Origin: Sideroxyarcus sp.
GTDB lineage: Bacteria; Pseudomonadota; Gammaproteobacteria; Burkholderiales; Gallionellaceae
Direction of reading: 5' to 3'
Assembly (NCBI GenBank): GCA_030651895.1
Contig: JAUSBR010000003.1
Span: 52,354 to 116,353 of the forward strand
Length of the DNA stretch: 64,000 nucleotides
The notes under the pieces were generated by a model, which did no database searches, was not told the origin of the DNA, and saw only the letters and a list, made by a program, of their open reading frames with translations. A program made the translations under genes and the position numbers. Positions 16,019 through 25,692 of the stretch are shown here, piece after piece. The first letter of the stretch is position 1; each line of letters opens with the position of its first letter.

Positions 16019-17659
16019 TCACCGGCTGCCGCCGAACTCGGGCAGCTTGTTGTAGTACTCGAAGCCCTCGCGCAAACGCGCGGCGGCCGTTTCGGAAAGC
16101 TGCTCGAAGGCGACGCCGCACAGGTATTTATCGTCCTCAACGCGCAGCCAGCTGATCTTGCCCCTGATGCGGGCGGGCCTTTGCCCCTCGTAATCCTTCA
16201 TGTCGTCCTGCGGCAGGAAGATGTCCAACTCGATGGGCTGCGTCTTGTCCAGCTTCTTGTTCATCTGCAGGCGGATGCCGGCCATACTGAAATCGAGACT
16301 GCAGCACTCCACCTTGAGCTCGCCCTGCATCACATGCACCAGCAGGCGGTTGGAGGCACGCGGAAAGGTACGTTTCTCGTGCTGGTCCAGAGGGACAGTT
16401 TGGTCATGGTTGAAGCTGAACCCCGCCATCAACTGGTTGAGCTTGCCGGTGACCTTGTGCAGGCCGTCGCCGATGATGGCAGTGGTCTCGACCTTGTCCG
16501 AACTTTCGTGCAGGGTGGCAAACAGGTCTTCCAGTGTCTTCTTCAGCACGTCCACATTGCCGATCTGCGCACCGCTGGACTCGGAGATGCCCTGGTTGGC
16601 GCTGGCCGTTTCGGCGACGTCGACCGAGATGCGCTCAATCACCGTGGCCGTCTCGCCGGCCACTCTCTGGTTGTCGTGCACCTTTTCCACCACCACGTTC
16701 ATCGAGGCGGTGACTTCCTGCACCTTGCCGCCGAGCTGGCCGATGATGCGCGAGACTTCCCCGGCCGACTGGCTGGTGCGCTCCGCCAGCTTGCGCACCT
16801 CGTCCGCCACCACGGCAAACCCGCGACCCTGCTCGCCCGCGCGCGCTGCTTCGATGGCGGCATTGAGCGCGAGCAGGTTGGTCTGTTCGGCGATCTCCTT
16901 GATGGTCGAGATGATGGCGTGTATCTGTGCCGCCGAACGGTCCAGCTCGGCGATCTTGGTCGCGGCCTGGTTCACTTCCTGCACCGTCTGTTCCATCTCG
17001 GAGATGTTGCGATGCACGATGTTTATGCCCTCGCGCGCCTGCGCCTCGGTCTGGCGCGCACGCACGGTCGCCTGGGTTGCGTGTTCCTGCACGCTCTCCG
17101 ATATCTGGTGCAATTGTCGGGTGGCGCTGTTCACCTCGTTGGAACGGCTCTGTTCCGTGCGCCCCACTTCGGCGATCTCGTGCGATATCTTGGCGATCTG
17201 GAACGCGGACTGCTCCATCTCTTTGCCGCTCTCGTCGATCTCGCGCATGATGTGGTTGAGCTTGGACAGCACGTCGTTGAAGCTCTTTTCCAGTTCGCCG
17301 ATCTCGTCGCGCGATTCGTGCGCGACCTCTTTGGTGAGGTCGCCCTTCTCCACCGCCTTCAAGGCCTGACACAGCGCCTTGATGGGTTTGACGAACAGGC
17401 TGGCGACGAAGCCGATGAGGATGAACTGGAGCATGAACTCCAGTCCGGATTCCCAGAAAGAATTGAAGATGTAGGCGTTGTGACTGGCTACGAGCTGGTC
17501 GATGATCTGCTGGCTGACACCGCCCTCGCGCGCGATCCCGACCATCTTGCCCAGTTCGTGCGAGGCCAGCAGGCGGTTATAGACTGTGGTGACCATCGTC
17601 ACCATGAAAAAACCGAACTGCAGCTTCCACCTGATGCTGAGGGAGTTAAACCAATTCAT
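16019..17659 (-). CDS. methyl-accepting chemotaxis protein with C-terminal PilZ domain
   Basis: The 546-residue protein has two membrane helices (about residues 13-28 and 72-92) enclosing only about 44 periplasmic residues, too small for a standard sensor domain. A HAMP-like region is followed by a long coiled coil with the signalling tip [20 protein letters not shown] and [16 protein letters not shown]. Residues from about 428 on form a PilZ domain: RTFPR gives the RxxxR motif and DFSMAGIRL the DxSxxG motif needed for c-di-GMP binding. The protein thus probably couples c-di-GMP to taxis or pilus control. No che genes are nearby. Confidence 0.93.
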   Translation of the reverse strand: MNWFNSLSIRWKLQFGFFMVTMVTTVYNRLLASHELGKMVGIAREGGVSQQIIDQLVASHNAYIFNSFWESGLEFMLQFILIGFVASLFVKPIKALCQALKAVEKGDLTKEVAHESRDEIGELEKSFNDVLSKLNHIMREIDESGKEMEQSAFQIAKISHEIAEVGRTEQSRSNEVNSATRQLHQISESVQEHATQATVRARQTEAQAREGINIVHRNISEMEQTVQEVNQAATKIAELDRSAAQIHAIISTIKEIAEQTNLLALNAAIEAARAGEQGRGFAVVADEVRKLAERTSQSAGEVSRIIGQLGGKVQEVTASMNVVVEKVHDNQRVAGETATVIERISVDVAETASANQGISESSGAQIGNVDVLKKTLEDLFATLHESSDKVETTAIIGDGLHKVTGKLNQLMAGFSFNHDQTVPLDQHEKRTFPRASNRLLVHVMQGELKVECCSLDFSMAGIRLQMNKKLDKTQPIELDIFLPQDDMKDYEGQRPARIRGKISWLRVEDDKYLCGVAFEQLSETAAARLREGFEYYNKLPEFGGSR

Positions 17660-17773
17660 CGCCCATCTCTCCGAGTTATCTGCTCAATTATTTGAATACA
17701 GCCGACATGCCTATGTCGACAGCATGGTCAAAAACTTGAGGGCGGATCGATGAATCGGATAAAAAAAGGGTAC

Positions 17774-19345
17774 TCAGTGCTGCAGGTTCACGTCCTTGGT
17801 CTCGGGCAGGAACAGCAGCCCGATGATGGAGGCGAAGATGAGCATGCCGACCGGGTACCACAGCCCCGCCAGCGCATCGCCGGCCTGCACCGAAATCAGC
17901 GTGACCATGAACGGCGACAGTCCGCCTATCCAGCCCGCGCTGAGGTTATGCGGCACGGCGGCGGCGCTGTAGCGCGTGCGCGCGGTGAACAGTTCCGCCA
18001 GTACCGCAGTCTGCGGGCCGGTGATGAGCGCTACGGCAATGACCGGGACGATGAGCAACAGGAACAGCATGAACTCGTTCACCTGCGCGGGGTCGGCCTG
18101 CTCCAGCCAGCCCATGGTCTGCAGGGACGCAGTGACCTCGTCCGGCTGGAAGCCGGAGACTTCGATCTCGCCACCGATAATGAGTGCGACCTCCACGCGT
18201 TCGTCCAGCGGCATCAGTTCATGCGACACGCCGTTCTTGATGAGGAACTCCTGGTTGCGCTCGCAATCGTTGGCCGCCTTGCGGAACGGGCTGTAGTTGC
18301 AATCGCTACCGTACAGGGTCACCGCGACTTCGCTGTTGAAGCGTTCCAGTTGCGGATTGCCGTAATGCTGCAAACCCTTGAACACAGGCAGGATGGTGAG
18401 CGCGCCGAGGATGAGTCCGGCCAGCAGAATGGGCCGTCGCCCCACCTTGTCGGACAGCCAGCCGCAAAAGATGGTGAGCGGGAACAGCAGCAGCGTGCTG
18501 CCCATCACCAGCGCGCTCGCGGTTTGCGCATCGAGGCGCACCACGCTTTTGAGGAACACGTTGGTATAGACCTGCGAGGAGAAGAACAGCAGCGAACCGC
18601 CCGCCGAGATGCAGAAGAACAGCAGCGCCATGCCTTTCAGGGTGTGACGGTCGCGCAGACATTCGCGCAGCGGCGCCTTGGATACCGAACCCTCGGCCTG
18701 CAACTGGCGGAACACCGGCGACTCTTCCAGACTCATGCGCGTCTTGATGGAGACGAACAGCAGCACGGCGGAGAACAGAAAGGGGATGCGCCAGCCCCAG
18801 GCGTTGAAATCGGCAGGCTCCAGGAATGCCAGCAGCAGCACGATCTGCAGCGTGGAGACGAGAATGCCCAGCGGTCCCATCAGTTGCAGCACGCTGGTGT
18901 AGAAGCCGCGCCTGCCTTGCGGCGCATGCTCGGTGAGATACACCGCCACCCCGCCGATCTCGCCGCCCACCGCAAAACCCTGCAACAGACGCAACAGCAG
19001 CAGCAATATCGGCGCCATGATGCCGATCTGCGCATAGGTCGGCAGCAGACCGACCAGGAAGGTGGTCACGCCCATCAGCGAGATGGTCGCGATGAAGATG
19101 GGGCGGCGCCCGAAGCGATCGGCCAGATTGCCGAACAGCGCCGATCCCAGCGGCCGCACCACCATACCGACGCCGAAGGTGGCGAGACTCATCAGCAACG
19201 CCGCGGTCGGATTCTCCGGCGGAAAGAACAGCACGCTGAAATAGGTCGCCAGCGAGGCGAAGGTGAGAAAGTCGTACCATTCGAGGAAGGTGCCGAAGCA
19301 GGCGGCGAGGACGACTTTGCGTTGGGTGCGGGTGATCTCGGGCAT
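17774..19345 (-). CDS. MFS transporter, metabolite:H+ symporter (MHS) type
   Basis: I chose the start at 19345 (MPEITRTQRKVV) because the upstream in-frame extension is not hydrophobic and would be unusual; this gives 523 residues. The N-terminus ACFGTFLEWYDFLTFASLA and the loop RPLGSALFGNLADRFGRRP are hallmarks of the MHS group (ProP, KgtP, ShiA). About 90 hydrophilic residues (about 329-418) with two Cys interrupt the second half, seen in a subgroup of MHS carriers. The substrate is probably an organic acid or osmolyte. An aldehyde dehydrogenase gene lies 55 bp upstream on the same strand. Confidence 0.88.
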   Translation of the reverse strand: MPEITRTQRKVVLAACFGTFLEWYDFLTFASLATYFSVLFFPPENPTAALLMSLATFGVGMVVRPLGSALFGNLADRFGRRPIFIATISLMGVTTFLVGLLPTYAQIGIMAPILLLLLRLLQGFAVGGEIGGVAVYLTEHAPQGRRGFYTSVLQLMGPLGILVSTLQIVLLLAFLEPADFNAWGWRIPFLFSAVLLFVSIKTRMSLEESPVFRQLQAEGSVSKAPLRECLRDRHTLKGMALLFFCISAGGSLLFFSSQVYTNVFLKSVVRLDAQTASALVMGSTLLLFPLTIFCGWLSDKVGRRPILLAGLILGALTILPVFKGLQHYGNPQLERFNSEVAVTLYGSDCNYSPFRKAANDCERNQEFLIKNGVSHELMPLDERVEVALIIGGEIEVSGFQPDEVTASLQTMGWLEQADPAQVNEFMLFLLLIVPVIAVALITGPQTAVLAELFTARTRYSAAAVPHNLSAGWIGGLSPFMVTLISVQAGDALAGLWYPVGMLIFASIIGLLFLPETKDVNLQH

Positions 19346-19400
19346 GGGCGATATTTGTAAGTGACAGAGCGGGTCGGATTCTACCCGATGCGGCAAGCGG

Positions 19401-20765
19401 CTAGCGTATCCACACCGTCTTGGTGTTCACGAATTCCAGCATGCCCTGTCGCGACAGTTCGCGCCCGTAGCCGGAGGCCTTTACACCACCAAAGGGCAGG
19501 CGCGCGTCGGATTTGACCATGCCGTTGATGAAGGTGCAGCCTGCCTCGATACGCGTCGCCAATTGCTCGGCACGCGCCGTGTCGCGACTCCAGATGGAGG
19601 AACCCAGCCCGAAGCGGGTATCGTTGGCGATACGCAGCGCGTCCGCTTCGTCTTTGGCACGTATGACGATGGCCACGGGGCCGAACAGTTCTTCGTGGTA
19701 GGCGCAGGCTTTATCGGTGACGCGATCCAGGATGGAGGGACGGTAGAAGGTTCCGTCGCGCGCGTCCGGTTCACAGCCAGTCAGCGCGACCGCGCCCTGT
19801 GCGATAGATTCGGTGACTTGCCGGTGCAAGTCATCGCGCAAGTCGAGTCGCGCCATTGGACCGATCTGCGTGGCATCGTCCATCGGGTCACCTAGCTTGA
19901 GTGCTTCGACTCCGGCTTTGAAACGCTGCAGGAATTCTTCCGCGATCTGCGGCACGAGGATGAAGCGTTTGGCGGCGATGCAGGATTGCCCGTTGTTCAG
20001 GAAACGCGAAGCGACTGCCGTCGTGACGGCCAGTTCCAGATCGGCATCGTGCAGCACGATGAACGGATCGGAGCCGCCCAGTTCCAGCACGCATTTCTTC
20101 AGGTGCTGCCCGGCGAGCGCGGCCACCTTGCGCCCGGTCGCTTCCGATCCGGTGAGCGTGACGGCATGCACAAGCGGACTGGCGATGACGTATGGCACCA
20201 GATCGGTCTCTATCATCAGCGTCGTGAACAGACCTTGCGGCAGGCCGCATTCGCGGAAGATCGCTTCGATCGCCAGCGCGCATTGCGGCGTGCCCGATGC
20301 GTGCTTGAGCAGAACCGCATTGCCTGCCATCAGGGCCGGTACCGCGGCGCGGAACACCTGCCAGAACGGAAAGTTCCACGGCATGACGGCCAGCACTGTG
20401 CCCAGCGGGTGATGCGCGACATAGCTTTTTCCGGCATCCGATGCCACCCCCTCGCTGCGCAAGAACTCCGCACCGTGCTGCGCGTAGTAGTCGCAGACAC
20501 CAGCGCACTTCTCGACTTCGCCGCGCGCTTCGCGCAGGGGCTTGCCCATTTCCAGCGTGATGAGCGTTGCGTAGCGGTCGCGCTGCGCGCGCAGGTGTTG
20601 CGCCACGGCATTCAGCACGGCGGCGCGCGCGGCGAGATCTTTTTGCGCCCAGGTTTGTTGCGCGGCGCAGGTCTCCTGCAGGGCGAGTTGCAGGCGGGCG
20701 GCATCCCAACTGGCGTAGGTCTGGAGGACTTGATTGGTGGCAGGATTGCGGCTCAGATGCGGCAT
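19401..20765 (-). CDS. NAD(P)-dependent aldehyde dehydrogenase (succinate-semialdehyde type)
   Basis: The 454-residue enzyme has the full aldehyde dehydrogenase fold: MPWNFPFWQVFRAAVPALMAGN for cofactor binding, LTGSEATGRKVA, the general base Glu in CVLELGGSDPF, the nucleophile Cys in NNGQSCIAAKR, and EELFGPVAIV. The shorter length and the MPWNFPFWQV motif fit the Sad/GabD-like succinate-semialdehyde dehydrogenases. Co-orientation with the MHS transporter suggests use of an imported acid, which is inference. Confidence 0.9.
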   Translation of the reverse strand: MPHLSRNPATNQVLQTYASWDAARLQLALQETCAAQQTWAQKDLAARAAVLNAVAQHLRAQRDRYATLITLEMGKPLREARGEVEKCAGVCDYYAQHGAEFLRSEGVASDAGKSYVAHHPLGTVLAVMPWNFPFWQVFRAAVPALMAGNAVLLKHASGTPQCALAIEAIFRECGLPQGLFTTLMIETDLVPYVIASPLVHAVTLTGSEATGRKVAALAGQHLKKCVLELGGSDPFIVLHDADLELAVTTAVASRFLNNGQSCIAAKRFILVPQIAEEFLQRFKAGVEALKLGDPMDDATQIGPMARLDLRDDLHRQVTESIAQGAVALTGCEPDARDGTFYRPSILDRVTDKACAYHEELFGPVAIVIRAKDEADALRIANDTRFGLGSSIWSRDTARAEQLATRIEAGCTFINGMVKSDARLPFGGVKASGYGRELSRQGMLEFVNTKTVWIR

Positions 20766-20777
20766 GGCACTCCCGGC

Positions 20778-21524
20778 TCAGGCGCCATCGGCCAGCCAGA
20801 TGAACGTGCCCATGCGGCCGGTCACGCCATCGCGGCGGTAGGAGAAGAATTTGTCTTTCTGGTGATAAGTGCAGAAGGTGCCGCCGTAGATGCGGCTGAT
20901 GCCGAGCGCATTCAGGCGCTGGCGCGCCAGCCGGACGATGTCGGCGCGGAATTTTCCCTCGGCAGCAAGCGGGATGAAGGCAGCCGCCGCGCTGGCATCA
21001 TGCGCCATGAACGCCGTGCGCACATCCTCGCCCACTTCGAAGGCATGCGACCCGATGGTCGGCCCCAACCATGCCATCATTTTTTGCGGCGCGACGCCCA
21101 TCTCTTTCACGGTCGCTTCGATCACACCGTCGCATAGCCCGCGCCAGCCCGCATGCGCCGCGCCGACCACCGTGCCGTCTTCGTCGCACAGCAATACCGG
21201 CAAACAATCCGCGGTCATCACCACGCACACCGAGCCGCACTTGCGTGCGACACAGGCGTCGGCCACGACGCGGCAGGCTGCGGCATCGGCATTAGCAACG
21301 ACAGTGCCGTGCACTTGTTCCAGCCACACCGGCTCGCTCGGCATGTACGGCGCCAGCGACTGGCGGTTGCGGTTGACGCGCATCGGGTCGTCGCCGACAT
21401 GCAGGCCGAGGTTGAGTGTGTCGTAGGGTGCCGTGCTGATACCGCCGTTGCGAGTGGTCTGCAGCGCCTTGACGCCGGCGGGTGCCGGCCAGTCAGGGAC
21501 AATGCAGTGCTCAGGCAATGCCAT
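20778..21524 (-). CDS. pgeF: purine nucleoside phosphorylase/laccase-domain protein PgeF
   Basis: Starting at 21524 (MALPEHCIVPDW), the protein has 248 residues of the multicopper-oxidase-like YfiH/YlmD family. Zinc ligands are visible in LEQVHGTVV, TADCLPVLLCD and GAAHAGWRGLCDG. In E. coli the homologue edits cell-wall precursors or acts as a purine nucleoside phosphorylase; names differ. The start overlaps the end of rluD by 14 bp, and the rluD-pgeF order is conserved with E. coli. Confidence 0.92.
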   Translation of the reverse strand: MALPEHCIVPDWPAPAGVKALQTTRNGGISTAPYDTLNLGLHVGDDPMRVNRNRQSLAPYMPSEPVWLEQVHGTVVANADAAACRVVADACVARKCGSVCVVMTADCLPVLLCDEDGTVVGAAHAGWRGLCDGVIEATVKEMGVAPQKMMAWLGPTIGSHAFEVGEDVRTAFMAHDASAAAAFIPLAAEGKFRADIVRLARQRLNALGISRIYGGTFCTYHQKDKFFSYRRDGVTGRMGTFIWLADGA

Positions 21525-22521
21525 CGCTCGCCTCGTCGATGCTGTCCAGCAACTCTTCCATGTCTTCCGGCAGCGGCACTTCCCATTCCATCCATTCGCC
21601 GGTGTCGGGATGTTCCAACGCCAGTTTCGTGGCATGCAGCGCCTGGCGCGGGAAGCCGTTCAACAGTTCACGCAGGGGCAGCACGCACTTTTGCCCCCCC
21701 TTCTGATACACACTGTCACCGATCAGGGGGTGGCCGACATACGTCAGGTGAACGCGGATCTGGTGCGTGCGCCCAGTCTCCAGCCGGCAGCGCAGCAGGG
21801 TGCAGCTGGGGAAATTGGCTTCCACGGTGTAATGGGTGACCGCATCCTTGCCGCCCTCCACCACCGCCATCTTCACGCGCTGCGAGGGATGGCGACCGAT
21901 GGGGAAGTCGATGGTGTCGCCGTAATCCACTTCGCCCCACACCAGCGCGAGGTATTCGCGTTTCACGCTGCGCTTCTGCATCTGGCGCACCAGCGCGGTC
22001 TGCGCGACCAGCGTCTTGGCCACCACCATCAGTCCGCTGGTGTCCTTGTCGAGGCGATGCACGATGCCCGCGCGCGGCACATCCTTCAGTTGCGGGGCAT
22101 GATGCAGCAAGGCATTGAGCAGGGTACCTTCCCAGTTGCCGCTGCCCGGATGCACCACCAGCCCGACCGGCTTGTTGATGACCAGGATGGCGTCGTCCTC
22201 GTACACGATGTCGAGCGGGATGTCCTCGGCCAGGTAAGGTTGTTCGGAAGGATGCGTCTGCGGCACGACACGTATGCTCTCGCCGCCCCACACTTTCTGC
22301 TTGACGCTAGCCGGGTTGCCGTTAAGCGTGACCTGACCCTGCTCTATCCAGTCCTGCAGGCGGCTGCGCGAGTATTCCGGCAGCATCTTGACCAGCGCCA
22401 TGTCGAGCCGCAGCCCGCCATGCTCGTTCGGTACCCGCAACTCAAGCGGGTCGGCAGACTCGTCGTCTTTGCTATAATCGGACAAGTCCTCTTCAGGTTC
22501 CATCATTTCGGGTTCTATCAT
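21511..22521 (-). CDS. rluD: 23S rRNA pseudouridine synthase RluD
   Basis: The 336-residue protein (start MIEPEMMEPEEDL at 22521; Met 6 or 7 are alternatives) has an N-terminal S4-like RNA-binding domain (RLDMALVKMLPEYSRSRLQ) and a catalytic domain with the Asp of GIVHRLDKDTSGLMVVAKT and RLETGRTHQIRVHL. It makes pseudouridines 1911, 1915 and 1917 in helix 69 of 23S rRNA. The start codon overlaps that of the divergent bamD by two bases, so the true start may be a little downstream. Confidence 0.95.
   Translation of the reverse strand: MIEPEMMEPEEDLSDYSKDDESADPLELRVPNEHGGLRLDMALVKMLPEYSRSRLQDWIEQGQVTLNGNPASVKQKVWGGESIRVVPQTHPSEQPYLAEDIPLDIVYEDDAILVINKPVGLVVHPGSGNWEGTLLNALLHHAPQLKDVPRAGIVHRLDKDTSGLMVVAKTLVAQTALVRQMQKRSVKREYLALVWGEVDYGDTIDFPIGRHPSQRVKMAVVEGGKDAVTHYTVEANFPSCTLLRCRLETGRTHQIRVHLTYVGHPLIGDSVYQKGGQKCVLPLRELLNGFPRQALHATKLALEHPDTGEWMEWEVPLPEDMEELLDSIDEASDGIA
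22470..22478 (+). promoter_or_regulatory. extended -10 promoter element for bamD
   Basis: TGCTATAAT (TGn plus a perfect TATAAT) lies 41 bp before the bamD ATG, inside the rluD coding region on the opposite strand. No strong -35 is needed with an extended -10. Confidence 0.55.
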
Positions 22522-23308
22522 GCGCCATAGTTTAGCTGTTTTCCTGCTGCTCTCGTTAGTTGCTTGCAGTTCCGACCCCGCCAAGGACGACAATCTCACC
22601 GCCGACCAGCTCTACGCCCAGGCCAAGGAGTCGATGGCGGACGACAATTACGAGAAAGCCGTCAAGCAGTTCGAGAAGCTGCAATCGCGGTTCCCCTACG
22701 GTCGTTATGCGCAGCAGGCCCAGATGGAGATCGCCTATGCCTACTACAAGCACAGCGAACCGGCTCCGGCACTGGTGGCACTGGACAACTTCGTGAAGAT
22801 GTACCCCAACAGCGCGCATCTGGATTATGTGTACTACCTCAAGGGGCTGATCAACTTCAACGAGAACATCAACAGCCTGTTCGGCACGCTGTTCAAGCAG
22901 GACCCGTCCGAGCGCGACCCGGCCGCGCTGCGCGACTCCTTCGCCGCCTTCAAGGAGCTGGTCACCCGCTTCCCCGATAGCAAGTACACGCCGGATGCAC
23001 GGCTGCGCATGCAATACCTGCTCACCACGCTGGCCAACGGCGAAGTCCATGTCGCCAGTTACTACCTGCGCCGCGGCGCCTACGTCGCGGCCGCGAACCG
23101 CGCCAAGGGCGTGCTGATCGATTATCCGCAGACACCGCAGACGCTCGAGGCCCTGCAGATCATGGTGCAGGCCTATGACGCGATGGGGATGAACGATCTG
23201 CGCGACGATGCCAAACGTGTGCTGGCGCTCAATGCCGGCAAGGGCGCCCTTCCGGAAGCCAAGGAATCGCCGAAGAACCCGTCGCCCTGGTGGCAGTTCT
23301 GGGACTAG
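22520..23308 (+). CDS. bamD: outer membrane protein assembly factor BamD
   Basis: The 262-residue lipoprotein has lipobox LVAC (Cys at about residue 16) and TPR repeats (AKESMADDNYEKAVKQFEKL, SRFPYGRYAQQAQMEIAYAY, TRFPDSKYTPDARLRMQYLL). BamD is the essential lipoprotein of the BAM complex that inserts beta-barrel proteins into the outer membrane, binding BamA and substrate signals through its TPRs. The divergent arrangement with rluD matches many proteobacteria. Confidence 0.96.
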   Translation: MRHSLAVFLLLSLVACSSDPAKDDNLTADQLYAQAKESMADDNYEKAVKQFEKLQSRFPYGRYAQQAQMEIAYAYYKHSEPAPALVALDNFVKMYPNSAHLDYVYYLKGLINFNENINSLFGTLFKQDPSERDPAALRDSFAAFKELVTRFPDSKYTPDARLRMQYLLTTLANGEVHVASYYLRRGAYVAAANRAKGVLIDYPQTPQTLEALQIMVQAYDAMGMNDLRDDAKRVLALNAGKGALPEAKESPKNPSPWWQFWD

Positions 23309-23315
23309 GGACAAG

Positions 23316-23861
23316 GTGAACTTCTGCCCGACATGCGGCGCCCCCGTCGAACTGCGCACCCCGCAGGACGATCACCGCGAGCGCCACGTCTGCACCGTCT
23401 GCAACACCATCCACTACCAGAACCCGAAGATCATCGCTGGCGCCATACCGGAATGGACTGACGGCCGCATCCTGCTCTGCCGCCGTGCCATCGAACCGCG
23501 CCACGGCCTGTGGACGCTGCCGGCCGGATTCATGGAGAACGGCGAGACCACCACCGAGGCCGCCGCGCGCGAGACGCTGGAAGAAGCCAACGCGCGCATC
23601 GATGTGCTGGGACTCTACGCGATGTACAACCTGCCCTACATCAACCAGGTACAGCTGCTGTTCCGCGCCAGGCTGCTCGATCTGGATTTCTCGCCGGGCG
23701 TGGAAAGCCTTGAAGTGGAGCTCTTCGCCGAACACGAGATACCCTGGGACACGCTGGCATTCCGGCCGGTGAAATATACCTTGGAACACTTCTTCGCCGA
23801 CCGCAAGCGCGGCGAGTACACCTTCCGCAACGCCGACATCGCCCCCCCGACCCCGCGCTGA
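23316..23861 (+). CDS. NUDIX hydrolase with N-terminal zinc ribbon
   Basis: The likely start is the GTG at 23316, preceded by TAGGGA at 23307-23312, giving 181 residues beginning with a zinc ribbon (FCPTCG ... CTVCNTIHYQNPK). The NUDIX box follows as GFMENGETTTEAAARETLEE with the expected Gly, Glu and REUxEE residues (about 70-92). Zinc ribbon plus NUDIX resembles a shortened NudC, but the NADH-pyrophosphatase tail motif SQPWPFPxS is absent, so the substrate is uncertain. The gene follows bamD by 7 bp. Confidence 0.88.
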   Translation: MNFCPTCGAPVELRTPQDDHRERHVCTVCNTIHYQNPKIIAGAIPEWTDGRILLCRRAIEPRHGLWTLPAGFMENGETTTEAAARETLEEANARIDVLGLYAMYNLPYINQVQLLFRARLLDLDFSPGVESLEVELFAEHEIPWDTLAFRPVKYTLEHFFADRKRGEYTFRNADIAPPTPR

Positions 23862-23892
23862 AACCCAAAGCCTGTAGCGCCCCCCTGCAGCT

Positions 23893-24291
23893 TTACTGCG
23901 CCTGTTTCTTCAGCAGATCGCGGATCTCCGTCAGCAGGAGTTCCTGCTTCGATGGCGCGGCCGGCGCTTCCTCCGCCTTTTTTTTCAGCGAGTTGATCAG
24001 CCTCACCACCATGAAGATGGCGAAAGCGATGATGGTGAAATCGATGATGGTCTGGATGAATTTGCCGTAGGCGATCACCACTGCCGGTGCACCAACTGCC
24101 GCTTCCTTGATGGTGAAAGCGAGATCGGTGAAGTTCACGCCGCCCAGCAGCACGCCGATCGGCGGCATGATCACGTCGGCGACGATGGAAGAAACGATCT
24201 TGCCGAATGCCGCGCCGACTACCACGCCGACGGCCATATCGATGACGTTACCCCGGACTGCGAATGCCTTGAACTCCTGAACGATGCTCAT
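23893..24291 (-). CDS. mscL: large-conductance mechanosensitive channel
   Basis: The 132-residue protein has the MscL plan: an amphipathic N-terminal helix ([20 protein letters not shown]), TM1 with [20 protein letters not shown], a periplasmic loop, TM2 ([18 protein letters not shown]) and the cytoplasmic KKKAEE cluster plus helix. It opens a wide pore under hypo-osmotic shock. It is monocistronic with AAGGAAAGGAAACC upstream as a ribosome binding site. Confidence 0.97.
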   Translation of the reverse strand: MSIVQEFKAFAVRGNVIDMAVGVVVGAAFGKIVSSIVADVIMPPIGVLLGGVNFTDLAFTIKEAAVGAPAVVIAYGKFIQTIIDFTIIAFAIFMVVRLINSLKKKAEEAPAAPSKQELLLTEIRDLLKKQAQ

Positions 24292-24346
24292 GGTTTCCTT
24301 CCTTTCTGTGAATTTGATCTCTGGGTTGAAAGCATCTCATTTTGAC

Positions 24347-25201
24347 TCATTTCTTCCCCGCCCCGAGCGTGCGCATGAATCGCGGCGCGAGGTCGGGCTG
24401 GTTCTCGAACTGGTCGAAGCGGCCCGTCATCTCCTGGTCCAGACGGCTCAGTCTATCGCCCATGGCGGGATGGGTCTTGAACATCAGCGCCACATCGGAA
24501 TCGCTCGGGTTGATCGCCTGCAGGGTCTGCAACACCGCGGGCAAGCCGTAAGGGTCGTAGCCGCCGCGCGCGGCGATCACCACGCCCATGCGGTCCGCCT
24601 CGTACTCGTCGTTCTTGTCCAGCCCGCGCGCATACACTTCGGTACCGGCGCTGACCAGTTTGGTCAGGCGCGGGTCGCCGCCCTTCTCCCGGATCGCATC
24701 GTTCGCCAGATCAGTCATCAGTTCGGCCTGCGCGCCTTTCTTGATCGCCTGCAGGTGATGCTTGCGCAGCACATGCGACATCTCGTGCGCCAGCACGCCC
24801 GCCAGCTCGGCTTCGCTGTTCATGCGCACCAGCAGGCCTTTGGTGACGAACACCTTGCCGCCGGGCGTGGCGAAGGCGTTCACATCGCTATCGTCGAGCA
24901 CGCCGAACAGCCAGGGCAGATCGGGACGCTCGGTCTGCGAGGCCAGCCAGCGACCGACGCGGTTCACGTAACGCTGCACCGCCGGGTTGTCGAGCAGCGG
25001 TGCCGCGCCCAGCAGGTTACTGGCGATGCCGTCGCCCAGCATGATCTCCTGCGGCTCGTCGATGTCGGTATTGGCCTTCTGCACCTTCTGCACGGTCTTC
25101 ACCGCCTTGTCCCAGTCGATCTTGCCCAGATCGAAGGCGGCTGCGGGCAGCGCGACACCCAGCAGACAAACCATGGATAACGCCAGATTGTTCTTCATCA
25201 T
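24347..25201 (-). CDS. M48 family metallopeptidase
   Basis: Starting at 25201 (MMKNNLALSM), the protein has 284 residues with a signal peptide ending AAAFDLG. The Zn site HExxH is in LAHEMSHVLRKHH and the third ligand Glu lies in the downstream EYEADRMGVV. It is a periplasmic or outer-membrane M48 protease like LoiP, without the TPRs of BepA, and may process envelope proteins. The start overlaps the stop of the SH3 gene by ATGA, and together with the cyclase gene they form a coupled three-gene operon. Confidence 0.9.
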   Translation of the reverse strand: MMKNNLALSMVCLLGVALPAAAFDLGKIDWDKAVKTVQKVQKANTDIDEPQEIMLGDGIASNLLGAAPLLDNPAVQRYVNRVGRWLASQTERPDLPWLFGVLDDSDVNAFATPGGKVFVTKGLLVRMNSEAELAGVLAHEMSHVLRKHHLQAIKKGAQAELMTDLANDAIREKGGDPRLTKLVSAGTEVYARGLDKNDEYEADRMGVVIAARGGYDPYGLPAVLQTLQAINPSDSDVALMFKTHPAMGDRLSRLDQEMTGRFDQFENQPDLAPRFMRTLGAGKK

Positions 25202-25692
25202 TGGCCTCCGCTCAAATAGTCCACGCTCTGCGCCTCCAACTTGCCCTGCGTCGCAAACTGCTTCGCGGCTTGCGGCGTCACCGCATTGCGCTTCGCAGCT
25301 TGCAGTGCCTTGGCATCGGGCTGCGCGTTCTTCAGTTGTTCTTCCGACAGACCGCGCACGCCGGTGGTGACCGTGCTGCCGCTCTTGCCGGTGGCGGCAA
25401 CGTTGAACAGGCTGCCCAGGCCGCTGTCGCCGCGCTTGCTCTGTGCACCCGACTCCAGTTGCAGACTCAGCATCTTCACCCAGCCGCTGAAGGAGACCGA
25501 CTTCACCTGTGTCCAGCCCGCCTGTCGCGCCAGCACTTCGACCTTGCTGCGCGGCGCCAGCGTGGCCAGCGTCTGCGCATCGCTGTAGGGTTTGGCTTTC
25601 AGTTCGGTGGAACGGATGGTGTAAGCGTATCCCCCGGCCCACGCTGCCGGCACACAGCCGAGCAACAGACATAACGCGATGATGTTCTTCAT
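25198..25692 (-). CDS. periplasmic bacterial SH3-domain protein
   Basis: The 164-residue protein has a signal peptide (MKNIIALCLLLGCVPAAWAG) and one SH3b domain (about 24-80) with the usual TELKAKPYSDAQTLATLAP and GWTQVKSVSFSGWV. The C-terminal half is Gln/Ala/Lys-rich and probably unstructured. SH3b domains often bind peptidoglycan or partner proteins. It is coupled at both ends: the start overlaps the cyclase stop and the stop overlaps the M48 start. Confidence 0.85.
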   Translation of the reverse strand: MKNIIALCLLLGCVPAAWAGGYAYTIRSTELKAKPYSDAQTLATLAPRSKVEVLARQAGWTQVKSVSFSGWVKMLSLQLESGAQSKRGDSGLGSLFNVAATGKSGSTVTTGVRGLSEEQLKNAQPDAKALQAAKRNAVTPQAAKQFATQGKLEAQSVDYLSGGQ

